Assembly (NCBI GenBank): GCA_948470475.1
Contig: OX419338.1
Span: forward strand, 32,753,382 to 32,817,381
From: Galaxea fascicularis
Lineage: Eukaryota; Cnidaria; Anthozoa; Scleractinia; Euphylliidae
DNA: 64,000 nucleotides
Direction: 5' to 3'
Shown here piece after piece: positions 12,105 to 22,645 of the stretch. The translations under genes were made by a program, and so were the position numbers. Within the stretch, counting starts at the first letter, position 1. Every line of letters starts with the position of its first letter. Under the pieces are notes generated by a model. The model made no database searches, was not told where the DNA came from, and worked only from the letters and a program-made list of their open reading frames with translations.

Positions 12105-12775
12105 ATTAACGGACTAATTAATTCATTAATGAAAAATTGATGCTGTTCGTGGATTCAATAATCTGTTCTTGAAATGAATAATCCAATATTCAAATTAAGC
12201 CTCGATTCAATAATCGGATGTTGATTGGATTAATGAAAAAAGCCTTGCAATAGCTGGATACTAAGCTCCCACTCTTCCTCGATTAAGATAAAGATGGCGG
12301 ACAGACTAAACAGTTTGGGACAGAATAACGGGATAGAAGACCTTGTCTAGCGCTTTGCGAAAAGAAACTATACAATCAAGGTTTCACTGTAAATCAAATA
12401 TCAAGGACTTACGGGTAACAGTGCAAGGGGTCAACAAAACTGTTGTCCATCACTGACAAGTAAGATCAATCGATCGATAAAATTGGTACTTTTGTAAACA
12501 TCCATAAGTATCGTTTGACCAAAGGCAAATATCAATCGAGCGAATAGCATAAACCAACGCCGGTATAGTAGAAAAAGCAACAACATTGTATACTACTGGC
12601 GTGTTTGTGTACGGTCGACCATTTCGCCTTGCCTTCCATATACTGCAAGGCTCTTTTCCCATTAATCCAATCAACATGCGATTATTGAATCGAGGCTCAA
12701 TTTCAATATTGGATTATTTATTTTATGAAGGGATTATTGCATCAACGAATAAAATCAGCTTTCCATGAATGAATA
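12105..12775. mobile_element. foldback element 1 (ILP1-ILP2 interval)
   Basis: The left arm around 12180-12240 (AGCCTCGATTCAATAATCGG, TGTTGATTGGATTAATG) is the inverted complement of the right arm around 12660-12700. The pairing decays towards the outer ends, so borders are approximate. No transposase ORF. Confidence 0.65.
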
Positions 12776-12889
12776 TACCATTTCACTGATGATCAGTTCC
12801 AAGTGAATTGTGGGTAGACCCAGTCCTCGGTGGCAGTAAACGGTCCAAATTAATAATTTCAAATTACATCCTAAAGGGGCCGTTTACCC

Positions 12890-13738
12890 CCACAAAGAAG
12901 GCTAGCACTTGTTTCCATCTCTCAAACTGACTTCGAAGATATACCGCTGGGCACTCAAGCATGTTAAGGCATGGCTCAAACCTCATTTGCATAAAATCTG
13001 AAAAACAGTAATTACTCTGTCAGAATTTGGTTTAATCGTTGCAGAATTGGCAGGCTAACCAATGTCGACGACCTTATTATTCTAAGACCAATAAAATCTG
13101 ATAAAATGTGTCACGTGACTATAATTAATTGTTTTATTTTTTGGAAAAACAACTGAAAATGGGCCGCCGAGATGACATACAATCACTGACAAATTTAGTA
13201 TTTTTACAATTGTGCTAATGGCCCCTGCAAGAATCTGTCCTGAATGGCCGACTAAAATATTAAGCTAAGAAGTTATTACGTAAAAAAGGTCACGTGACCT
13301 TCTATCTTTCCATATATAGCCTTATATAATTGAGGAGTTCATCCATTCAGGACAGAAATAGTTGCCTTAAAAAGTGGTTAAAAATATCGTATGGTTAGTT
13401 TTTCGTGATACCTCCCTATCCTTGGCCCATTTTAGAATTCATCTTAAGCAGGCTTGTGACGTCACAAGTCACGTGAACACCATAAAGATACCTTAAGAAA
13501 TTTAAGGATACCAAATCTTGTTTGGGGTATGTTTCTGGCTCCCCCTGGGATAAAAACAACGTTGCTTTAGATCAAAAACGTTTTTTTCTTTCTGGTGGTC
13601 TGTACTGGATATGAGCCATGCCTTAACATGCTTGAGCAGTTACACCATGGTTTGGTATGGGTGCTCACTCCACTGTGGGCTCAAAATGTCAGTTTGAGAG
13701 ATGGAAATAAGTGCTAGCCCACAAAGAACTGGATCTAC
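12890..13738. mobile_element. foldback/TIR element 2 (~0.85 kb)
   Basis: GGCTAGCACTTGTTTCCATC with CTCTCAAACTGAC at 12900-12932 is inverted at about 13688-13721. A second inner pair (CAAGCATGTTAAGGCATGGC at 12957) is inverted at 13614-13635. An inner short palindrome, GTCCTGAATGG against CCATTCAGGAC, sits at 13237 and 13345. It is non-coding and directly abuts foldback element 1. Confidence 0.75.
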
Positions 13739-13884
13739 CTACAATCCACTCGTAAATTAGCATTAGCAAAATGGTGCATTCTTTAGTCCGTTAACGATGG
13801 GAACGCTTGACTATAATGGTCATCAAGTAACTTATTCTGAAGCTAACTGAAAAAATTCCTTAAGTTAACGTTAATGTTTGAAGT

Positions 13885-13890
13885 TTTATT
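13885..13890 (-). terminator. polyadenylation signal AATAAA for ILP2
   Basis: AATAAA on the minus strand, 36 nt past the ILP2 stop codon. Confidence 0.6.
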
Positions 13891-13925
13891 GTTTTGTCGT
13901 CGCTAATTACACAACATCAGTAGAT

Positions 13926-14098
13926 CTAGCAGTATTCGTTAACTTCCTCCAAGCTACACCTTTCATAACAGCATTCCTCCACAGGGTCTGTTCGGTCGTG
14001 CGAACTGTCTTGTTGGCGTTTGACCTTCAATCTTTCAGGTAGAGACAAAAATTGGACGGCATCTGTCTTTCGAAGTCCGTAGTTAGAAAGAAAGTTTT
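13926..14098 (-). CDS. ILP: ILP2 exon: C-peptide and A chain
   Basis: Acceptor TTTGTTTTTCAG, then phase 1 entry. It reads ENFLSNYGLRKTDAV and onward through KVKR to the A chain, with TAG at 13928-13926. This is the only A-chain exon found between 13.9 and 19.8 kb. Confidence 0.9.
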
Positions 14099-15563
14099 CT
14101 GAAAAACAAAGCGGAAAAATTCCAATCAGGAAAATTTATGCAACTGCTACTATGTAATTTAGATTGGCATTTTGCCAGCAGCGTAGGACTGATTCACGGG
14201 TTCTGGCCATCCCCTATAATATTCTTAGGGTTAATTTATCAATAAAACAAACTACGGTTTGCTCGATCGAATGAATGTTAAGTTGAAACAATGAGATAAA
14301 CGTCAAGTACAGAGTTAGTGATTTTATAATACTGGTCAAATAAACTCTATAACAAAGTTACTTTTTTTTCCCGAAATTACTAGCTTTTGTTGTATCCACC
14401 ATGTTAATACTCCTCTGAAGGACACCAATATGGCTCTGCGGATTAAGTCGATTGGCGTAGTGGTTAGAGCGCTCGCCTTCCACCAGTGTGTCGCGGGTTC
14501 GATTCCCGGAGTCGGCGCCATGATCATGAGTGGGCTGAGTTTGTTGGCACTCTACTCTTCTCAAAGAGGTTTTTCCCCCTGTAGTCCGGTTTTCCCCTCG
14601 CCTCAAAAACCAATACTGGATTTGATTTGAGTTGATTTAGAATTGTAAAGATTTAGCCTCATTGTAAAGCTTTCTTCGCATTTGATTATATATAATCATG
14701 ACAACATGCTAATTTTCGCCGAACAGGTAATAAATTATTATTATTATTTATCAATTATAAATAGTTGAAATGGGTACTGTCAAAACGGCCAGATTTATCG
14801 AGACAGATTTGTTTATAAAGAACACGACACAATACCACGCAACAATAAACCTCAGTACTTTTCATAACACACCTTATACTACACACAGTCTTACATGTAA
14901 TTTCCCCAAATAAACTCAATACTTTTCTCGTTCATCACCCGCAGATATTAAATTCAATCAAAGAAGAAAAAATCAAAAGTAGCCCCTAATTTCTCAATGT
15001 ACTATTTAATTGGGCAAAATCAAGGCAACCTCACCCCCCAAATAATGCTTTCCTACCCTCCTCCCCCTTCCAGACCCGTCGCTTCTATGCAGAAAAATCA
15101 ATACATCCAGAACGCAATGAGATTGCATCCTGACACGCTGATTAATTACTAACTAAAATTTGGTGACTTTTTACCAAATTTTACTCCCAATAGACAACAT
15201 TTCATTTTCACACAGCCCAAATTTATTGGAAACAAAATATACCAATCTTGCTACTTACACAAAATCTTTCAATCTAAAAACAGTGATTGTCAGACACGTT
15301 TAACAGCAGCCCGTTTGCAGGATATACTTTTATGTAGGACGCGTTCATGAAGAAAGAAAGAAAGAACTTAATTTAACAAGGGTAAAGACATTGATTACTG
15401 GTCACCCAGTAGTTTTCATAATGGCCCTCCTGACAGTTTACCCAAGCGAAGATAAAAGTAGTATATAAAGGTATGAAGGTAGCTATGAAGCCACTGACGT
15501 TCAGTTCATATACATCACTCACATTCCTCACTTTCACGGGAAAATATGAACCACAATTGACCG

Positions 15564-15626
<63 letters not shown>

Positions 15627-17283
15627 GCGGGTTCAAACCCCGTAGAAGTCCTGAATATTTTTCAGGCTTCTTTACGCAATTGCATATAATTGCGTTCACA
15701 ACTGCGAGAATCAGTCTTCATTTGATTTCATCTCCGCAGTTCATATGATTCATTTCATATACATCACTCACATTCCTCACTTTCACGGGGACATATGAAC
15801 CTACAATTGACCTGGTTAGAGCGTCGCACCGGTATTTTTTTCAGGCTTCTTTACACAATGGCATATAATTGCGTTCACAACTGCGAGGATCAGTCTTCAT
15901 TTAAAATAATTGATTTTGACATAATATGATAAGAATCCCAACTGGCCGGAAGCAGACCAGTTGGCGAGGAGTTGAACCAGGGATTACCCAGAACAACACG
16001 AGCTAGTGTGGCTAGAGCGGGATTTGAAACCGGGTCACCGCATTGAAATCCAGCGCTCTAAACCACTCGGCCACCCTGCCTCTAAGAACAGTACACACTC
16101 CAGTAATGGCCTCAGATTTTACACAGCATAATATATTCAAATTATTGACATTTTTACCGTACTAAATTAAATTTGGACAAAAATCTTAGTTTTCGTACAG
16201 GAAAAACGTATTTAACACTCACCGTTAAACAAAACGAACACGTTTCATCGTTTGTCTTGAAACAATTATTCGCTGGTATTAACATTAAATAATTCATCAC
16301 TGATTTACGGGTTTATTACGAACCAACTCCCATGCAATTGTCTCTCGCCTTTTAATAGCAGGGTTCATAGTGCGCTCATTGGCGTCCCGTATAGGTCTGA
16401 ATTTTGATTCCAGGTTTTCTTTTTTCAACCTTCTAAAGTAGCGTTGATAACTGTGATCATGGTCTCTCACATCTTCATACTTCAGTTGAAAATATATCCT
16501 TTAAGAGTCCACTGTTTGTGCTTTATAGCAAAAGGAAGTGTAAGCATTGATATTTTCTTTATCTGCCCAATTGAATCTCGCAGAGGTTGGTGAATGTTCT
16601 CCGGCTGTGGTTTGTCATATTTTTGTTAGTTGAAAATAGAAAAACGCGTGTAGAGGTTTGAATAAACGATTACGGATCAAAACTGGGGAAATGAAAACAT
16701 TTTCAGTAGTACTGTCATAGCTGTTTTTCATTCAATGCATAAGTACACGAAGTGCAGCTAAACTTTTAATTTTATAGTCGGCGATCAATTAGAGTAAAGT
16801 ATTGCCAAAGATATTCCGGCGGAAGTTACATAGACTCCAGTTTGCCATTTTCACATACCTTCCTTTTTTTCTCATCTACTTCAATTTGACATTTCCATAA
16901 ACACTTTTTTTGGCCGCAGGAAAAAGAGCAAATTGCCGTTTTCGTTGACGTAAATGAAATGTGGTCGAACATCTAAAAGCCGGATTTTCTTGTTACGTGA
17001 ATGATTTGAGCTGCAAGTACTAACGCTATGTTGTCAATATACCTGTTCTTTTGTCGTTTCCTCGTTTTCGCTGCAGATGGCAAAGAAATTTGAAAGTTTG
17101 AATGAAGGTATCACCGCATAAGGCTAAACATTCTTGTTGTGCGGCAGGCTCCAAGCGAAAGCCCTCGTTTGGTTTACATGTTGTTGAGATCAGTTCTGCC
17201 TCGACGACGATAGTCATTATCATCAAATAAACCAAAACAATGCATTTTCTTGGTAGAAAAATACTGGCCATTGGAAAAGTAGT
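13926..17283 (-). CDS. ILP: insulin-like peptide 2 precursor (complete, two exons)
   Basis: Insulin-superfamily precursor of 133 residues. The CDS joins 17271-17043 to 14098-13926. A signal peptide (about 1-25, ending IVVEA) is followed by a B chain with LALCGDTFIQTFKFLC (C-x11-C). An RKR site comes next, then a C-peptide closed by KVKR, and an A chain ending VEECCYERCSLEEVNEYC (CC-x3-C-x8-C, terminal Cys). The A chain starts with a Gln-rich acidic stretch after KVKR. Two further cysteines precede the B-chain core, as in ILP1. The intron is phase 1 (ACA G|AA), in the same place as in ILP1, which supports origin by tandem duplication. The intron is about 2.9 kb and contains SINEs. An AG at 17285-17284, 12 nt before the ATG, suggests a 5' UTR intron. 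Sequence divergence from ILP1 is large outside the cysteine framework. Confidence 0.9.
14449..14750 (+). repeat. tRNA-headed SINE, full copy A
   Basis: A tRNA-like head carries pol III promoter boxes: A box TAGTGGTTAGAGCGC (about 14458) and B box GGGTTCGATTCCC (about 14495). The non-tRNA body has AGAGGTTTTTCCCCC, CCGGTTTTCCCCTC and AATTGTAAAGATTTAG, and the element ends in an ATT-rich microsatellite. Other copies lie at 22.35, 40.1 and 41.0 kb. Confidence 0.8.
14751..15470. other. ILP2 intron sequence, nothing recognised
   Basis: AT-rich intron sequence between the SINE at 14.45 kb and the composite SINE at 15.5 kb. No exon or RNA gene seen. Confidence 0.4.
15507..15905 (+). repeat. composite tRNA-derived SINE with a truncated second copy
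   Basis: A 73-nt tRNA-like head starts at 15579 (GGCTTCATAGCTCAGTTGGT) with TTCAAAC in the B box. The body that follows (TTCAGGCTTCTTTACGCAAT) matches a repeat I recall as abundant in corals. The segment ATACATCACTCACATTCCTC occurs before the head (from about 15511) and again after the body (from about 15757). A second head remnant GGTTAGAGCGTCGCACCGGT is joined directly to a second body at about 15814. Confidence 0.8.
15579..15651 (+). tRNA. tRNA-like SINE head, Thr(GGU)-like, probably not a functional tRNA
   Basis: It folds as a cloverleaf. The D arm is GCTC/GAGC. The anticodon loop reads CCGGTAT, which would give GGU (Thr). The T arm is GCGGG-TTCAAAC-CCCGT. The acceptor stem has an A-A mismatch at 7-66, the anticodon stem has an A-C mismatch, and position 33 is C instead of the universal U. 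The SINE body follows without a terminator. I therefore read it as the head of a SINE. Confidence 0.4.
15930..16082 (-). repeat. second SINE family, Ser/Leu-tRNA-like head
   Basis: On the minus strand the head GGGTGGCCGAGTGGTTTAGA and a B-box-like GGTTTCAAATCCC are followed by a body ending in a hairpin (CCAACTGG...CCAGTTGG at 15938-15965). The family is distinct from the other two SINE types in this window. Confidence 0.65.
16083..17042. other. ILP2 intron sequence, nothing recognised
   Basis: No exon, RNA gene or clear repeat was recognised between the SINE at 16 kb and the B-chain exon. Confidence 0.4.
17043..17283 (-). CDS. ILP: ILP2 exon: signal peptide and B chain
   Basis: ATG at 17271-17269; donor ACAG|GTATAT at 17042. 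It ends in phase 1 after RKRGNDKRT. The upstream border at 17283 is set by a weak GTTTAG acceptor and is less certain than the donor. Confidence 0.85.
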
Positions 17284-19604
17284 CTAAACGTTGGATGCAC
17301 AATGCAGGCAATTCGAAGAACAGACAATTATCTTCAAAGAGACAGGTTCGATGATATTTAAACCGGCTTTCACTGCAGAGGCCGGATATTTTGTATTTCT
17401 TTTGCTAATTTCAGCAACAAGCCATTAAAACGTTCCCGTTAAAAGGTATCTGACTATAAACATCCTTTCAAAATACAGACTAACGCTTTCCCGGCCTACA
17501 CTTTTGTTGATAAAGGAATTGTAAACAAAAAATTAAAAGCTCAAGTACCATAACGTGAAATGATTTTTTTTAAGGGAGGTCGGGGAGTCTTCGTTTTTCT
17601 GATTCACATATAATTGAGCTGGCTTTCTTCCTCGGTAGTTTTGCCTGCATCAGCTGATCAATACTATGCTTATAAATCTGATTTTTCTGTATCAGCAGTA
17701 AAGTATTTTGCTAAATTTGTAAGTTGTGGGTGGAGTTTGGTTCCACCTGTCCCTGCCAAATCAAAAATCATTCGCCCACTTTAAGTTATATTATCAAAGC
17801 AACACCTACGAATTTTGGATCAGATTTCTTTTTCTTTTTTTCTCCTCGTCAAGCAAATATACTCTTCACTTATGGCTTGAAATGGTTTCGAGTCTGATTA
17901 AGTTTAATTTTAGAAGGAAACTGCCCGATGCAACACATGATTCAGAATTAGAAGCACCTGTCGTGTAAATTGTCTGATGATCAGACGTAAAGGAGATATT
18001 TAATAATAACAGTGACACTGACAGCAACATTAACGCTGTCTATACACCTAATATAACTAGAAAATAGACTGGCTGACTTCATCGATCAGTTACTGACTGA
18101 CTCACTGACATCCAAACCAGACTGTAGAGGATAAAATATTATTCAGACGCCTTGGCAGTTGCGCACCAAGCGGGATCACTCGGCAGCTCGGACTGTTATG
18201 CCCGTGTATTAATCACTGACCTCAAAAGTCTTCATTTCTCTATAAGTTTCTCTATTATTCACTATACCTCTACACTAAGAAAATAAAATCAAAATAGAAA
18301 TTATAGATTTTCATAGGACTGTGTGCCTTGACCAAATCTCTGATGACATCATTTTATTGCACCCTGCTAGAAGATCTAGTGAGTCGCTTTGATCTTTCCA
18401 GATTCACCAACAAAGAAGGATTAAAAGCTGAAAATGGGCTAAAAATTAGGAGTAACGTAGAACAACACTATCTCATGATCAAAATTCCAACCGTTATCTA
18501 TCGAGATCTGACAAACCGAGAAGTAGTTGTAAAGACTAATAGTGAGGGCAAAGGGGGGAGCTAGGGGGGGGGGGGGGGTCATTTTGCAACAAAAACCGTT
18601 TTACGATAAAAAAAAAAAGGTAATCGTGACAATGGCGGTATTTTGAATTTCGAGAATTTACATTCTGAGTAACACCTGAGACGATTTCGCTGGTCTCTAA
18701 ACGCATCGTAATCCAAGTTCATGCCATAAAGTAGACAAAGCTAGTGAGTCTGTGAACAAGCAGCTTCTATGTAGTATGAGACAAACGAAGCGGCAGAGTG
18801 AAAAGCATCGGTGAGCCAAGCGACACCTGAATAACAAAATATGCCAATAACGAGCGTATAAATTATGAAGAAGTTCCACTTTGTCATGATCACTTGACTC
18901 TTTTACAAATTTCTAACACGAGAAAATTCAGTGTGAAGGTTACAACAACTTTCCTTCCAAAGCAATTGTGTAGTAGATATCAATTTGACTGTACTTCTTA
19001 AAAGCAGGAAACACTAGGGGGGAGGGACGCATGCCTCCCCGGAAATTTTTAAATCGCGAACTTTCGGAAATGCGTTTTCCAGTGTTTTGAAGAGCATTTT
19101 AATATATTTATTTTTATATTGTGAAAATTTAATTTTTTTATATTTGGGCAATAAAAAAAATAGTTTCTGATGATGAAAACAATAATTTTTTGTCCATAGC
19201 GCCATCAGCTGTAGCTTCCCACCCCCATCCATCCCCGATCCACCATTTTTTTGAAACTTTCTCTATTTACACTGTAAAACTATACGCAAGAATCGTTATA
19301 TGTGATGGAAACGGTTTCAATTCTTGTTTCTGTCTTGTGTCAAGCCCAAAACAATTATACCCTATTGAATTTTCAATTTAGTCTCCGTTCAATAATTTGC
19401 CTCATATCTGTCTTTTTTTACTTTCGAGAACATTCTGTGAATGCAAAATCTTGTAGAGGAGTTTTTAAATACATTTTTAAGCAAAAACATCAGACATCTT
19501 ATGACATCACCCCTTCGTTAACATAAACTATTTTTATACAGGTTTTATAGCCTTATTGTTGTCATTATCATCATCATCAGTAGTAGTAAGAGTGCAAGTG
19601 TTAC
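17284..19604. other. interval lacking an A-chain exon
   Basis: I read every minus-strand Cys-stop pair in this interval for the CC-x3-C-x8-C-stop pattern of the neighbouring A chains and found none. The rest is AT-rich sequence with poly-G near 18566 and no recognisable gene. Confidence 0.5.
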
Positions 19605-19848
19605 CCAAGTTATCTTTTGTTGTCTTGAGTTGTCTTTTTCGCTTGGCACAGAGTTGTTTATAAGCACTGAGGAAGGAGTCTCCACACAGTACCAAAAACC
19701 TGGCACAGTCGTGCTGTCCATCCCATGTTTCGTGTGATTTACATTTGACTTCATCCGCTGAGACTCTTAAACTTTGAAGTCTGGCGTTTGAAATAACAAC
19801 CCAACCAAACAAAGCTAAAAGCAAACTCATCGGCTTGTCCATACGAAT
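19605..19848 (-). CDS. ILP: insulin-like peptide signal/B-chain exon 3 (A chain not found)
   Basis: ATG at 19842-19840, six nt inside an exon that starts at a strong acceptor (TTCCTTTTACAG). It encodes a signal peptide (MDKPMSLLLALFGWVVISNA), then a B chain with LVLCGDSFLSAYKQLC (C-x11-C) and a KRKR cleavage site. It ends in phase 1 at the donor TTGG|GTAACA. Structure, phase and extra upstream cysteines match ILP1 and ILP2. No partner A-chain exon lies before ILP2 begins at 17283. It may splice to the ILP2 A-chain exon, encode an orphan B-chain peptide, or be a decaying duplicate. Its reading frame is intact, which argues against old decay. Confidence 0.75.
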
Positions 19849-20397
19849 CTGTAAAAGGAAGTAAAGTATGTTGGATTATGATGTCGTAATTTTACTTTTA
19901 TTCCAGATGTTATACTCTTTTTTTTATAAGAACAGTGAGGCTGAGATTAACCCAAATTTTAAGTACATGCTTATAACATAACCCAGGCTGAGAGTTGGTT
20001 AAGAACATCCTTATTTTGCCCATTTTTGTTTTTAATGAGTAGTATACAATGTACACATGAACTTTTTCTGCGTTTTCACTACAAAATCTGGTGACTTTAT
20101 GTCGCGTTGTGAATCTCTATGTTCAACGCTTTTAATTTTGTAAAGCTAAATTTATCAGCAGTTGGTTGGCGCGAGACCGTGTGTATACCATGGTAACTTA
20201 AGAACACCTTGAGAACGTTTTCAGGCTCTAATCGCCAAAAAAAAAAACAGTAATAAGAACGTCGAACCTCAGCTCCAAAATTATACGTTCTTATAAAAAA
20301 AAAAAAAGAGTGTATTCAATCGATTAATTTACATAACCTTGAAAACAGTGATCAGAAAACAGAAACTCTAAAAACGGCGTTACCGTAATGTGCTGTG
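19849..20397. other. upstream region of the third ILP exon, nothing recognised
   Basis: It must contain intron and possibly a promoter or 5' non-coding exon for the ILP genes, but I cannot place either. Confidence 0.3.
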
Positions 20398-20690
20398 GAA
20401 TCCCTGGGTTACTTCTGGGTTTCCGCGGTCTTCAATTAAGTGTTGAAAGTAATTCGTGTTTGCTTTGGTTTTCCGTTATTTCGCTCAGTGATTGGTCGAC
20501 AAAATTCGCGCCACTTTCTCAGTCAATGGGAAGCAAAACCAAAACCAAGTTGCACGCGCGCATTTTCCCGCGCATTTTCCCTCATGCATATAATTACTTT
20601 AGTTTCTGATTGGTTCAATGAGCTGTCTTCGTTTCCTGTGATTGGTCAGAGAAATTGCCGGAAATTGGTTTTGAAAACCACTCTATGTTT
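20398..20690 (+). repeat. dispersed repeat with CCAAT/ATTGG boxes (copy 1)
   Basis: Contains several TGATTGGT words and GCGCGCATTTTCCCGCGC. Reverse-complement counterparts (CCAATCA, AGCGCGGGAAAATGTGCGC, CGAAACC) occur in the same order at 29.62-29.89 kb. Two copies in opposite orientation indicate a dispersed repeat. Confidence 0.6.
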
Positions 20691-22344
20691 ATGACACCTT
20701 AGAAACAGCCTAAAAGAAGTGAACATTTCTGATAAGCAATTTATTTGTCTCCGTGGAAGGGAGAAAACAAAAGAAATTAGAAAACATAATTTGTGGTTGG
20801 CTGACAACTAATCGAGACGCTGTTCTCGGTCACTTTGACGGAAACAGTAAGCGTTAAGAATACTTCAGGAACAATTTTCATATTAAATGATAACGCGTTG
20901 TTGGAGATCTTAGATTTAAATGGGACATAAAAAACCGGTTGTCTGGAAAATATGACTTTCCTTTTCTATTTAACGAAAAGATGTCCCTAGAAGGAACCTC
21001 AGTTTGTCTGTACTTCAGATAGATTGATAATAACTTTGAGATTTGGAAAGGCTTGTATTTTATTTTTTTCAATTTTAATGATTACTCGAGCACTAGACAA
21101 AAACATACCGTCTTTGAGAAAATCTTCAAAAATAAATAAAAAATAAAGCGTAATAAATAAAGCCTATTTTCAAGTATTAAAATGAAAACACAAAAAAGAT
21201 ACTTCAGTTTCTCTTTCTCCGTCTGCTGGTCCTGTTGAGGTCTATACTATAAAAAACTGCTCTTACGTAGTTTAGAATGATCAAATATAAGCTATCATGT
21301 AGCTGTGGAAGAGAAAAGCCACCCACTCTAAACAACACTGTCAACGCACAGTAGGAAAAAGAGATAAAATCTTACGGTCCTTACCCTACATACAGATAAA
21401 GTTCTCTTCGTAGCTAAGGTCGTCTTCCTGCTTATCCAATTCATAAAACTAAATGTGGAGGTAAAATTTATTTCATTTAGCATGAAACAGTATTGTTTAT
21501 TCAAGTAGTCTGTGATCGTCGATTAAAAGTTATTTCTTTTGTTGTGAATTTATTCTTTGACTAAACGAAGGTGCGAACCTCAACACGTGCGCAAGTCGAG
21601 TTTACAAAGAAAAAGGTTGACTGTGTCAGTTAATATCTTCAAATTTCCGGATGCAATAACGTCTTTGAATTGAAGAGTTGAGCGCGGCACCTGTGGGACA
21701 ATGATGCGCCCTTTCACCTACTGAGATATGATTAAGCCACTGAGTGGGGTATTGTGCAGGAGTTTTTTTTTATCCATGAACAAATCAAAACCACTTCAGG
21801 CAAAAAGCCAATGTTATTTTCATCGTAAGACTGCGAAAACGCCCGTGCCTGCAATGCACTGTTTATAGGCATCAACGAGTTTCCATGAACTCCCCATACA
21901 TTTTTAACTGAGCTATTTTGATTCTCGTTCTTCAACTGATTTTCTTGTGCATTCTTATTCACAATCGCGCCGGAAATTACACTGCATGATACTAAATCAA
22001 TGGCATCCAAAATAAAACCCAATGAGCTTTGTTTCACGGTTTTATTTATTATGTATAAACTATTAATTTTGTTTAGTTTTTGAATATTAAAAGCTCTTAA
22101 GAATGACAAGTGTAATTTAAGGCTGTCACGAGTCGTTGCATTACTTAGAATCCACTTATCCGTGCCGATTTCTAAAGTGTTTAGAGCATCTAGACTTATT
22201 ATGTCCTACTTAGACAGTTTGATAGTTGGTCTTAGTTGTAACTTTAATCAAGCTTGTCTGAATAGTAAAAGGCTCCAGCCCGCCTGTCTTGAAAATCAAC
22301 TGAATCTGATTGCAATGAAATAATGAAGCCATAAAGACCTCCAA
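20691..22344. other. intergenic, no gene recognised
   Basis: The longest minus-strand frame (21732-22109, 125 codons) has no motif that I recognise and no clear splice borders. It may be a chance ORF. Confidence 0.35.
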
Positions 22345-22645
22345 GCTCAGGGAGCAGGGTTGGAGCAGTGTTGAGAGCGCTTGCCTTGCACCAATGTGTC
22401 CCGGGTTCGATTCTCGGACTCGGCGTCATAAGTGGGTTGCGGTTTTTGGTTGTCTTCTCTGCTCCGAGAGGTTTTTCTCCGGGTACTCCGGTTTTCCCCT
22501 CTCTCCGAAAACCAACATTTGATTTGATCTGGCTTGATTTGAGAATTGTAAAGATTTCGAATTGTAAAGCTTATTGTTGTAAGGTGAATTTGACCATATT
22601 CACATGCTAATTTGCGCCTAACAAGTAATAAAGTATCGTTAATCC
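22345..22645 (+). repeat. tRNA-headed SINE, full copy B
   Basis: Same family as 14449-14750: A-box remnant TTGAGAGCGCTTGCC, B box GGGTTCGATTCTC, body AGAGGTTTTTCTCCGGG and CCGGTTTTCCCCTC, and AATTGTAAAGATTTCGAATT near the end. Confidence 0.8.

Noticed and set aside
14829..14880. CC-x3-C pattern on the minus strand as the missing A chain
   Set aside because: Spacing to the last Cys is 7, there is no stop after it, and it lies inside the ILP2 intron.
15579..15651. Functional tRNA-Thr gene
   Set aside because: C at position 33, stem mismatches and an attached SINE body argue for a SINE head; listed only as tRNA-like.
17641..17740. Tyr-Cys-stop on the minus strand as the third ILP A-chain end
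   Set aside because: No Cys at the required position upstream and no CC pair in frame.
21732..22109. 125-codon minus-strand ORF with a few cysteines
   Set aside because: Considered as a PAN/apple-like fragment, but cysteine spacing and key residues do not fit and there are no convincing splice borders.
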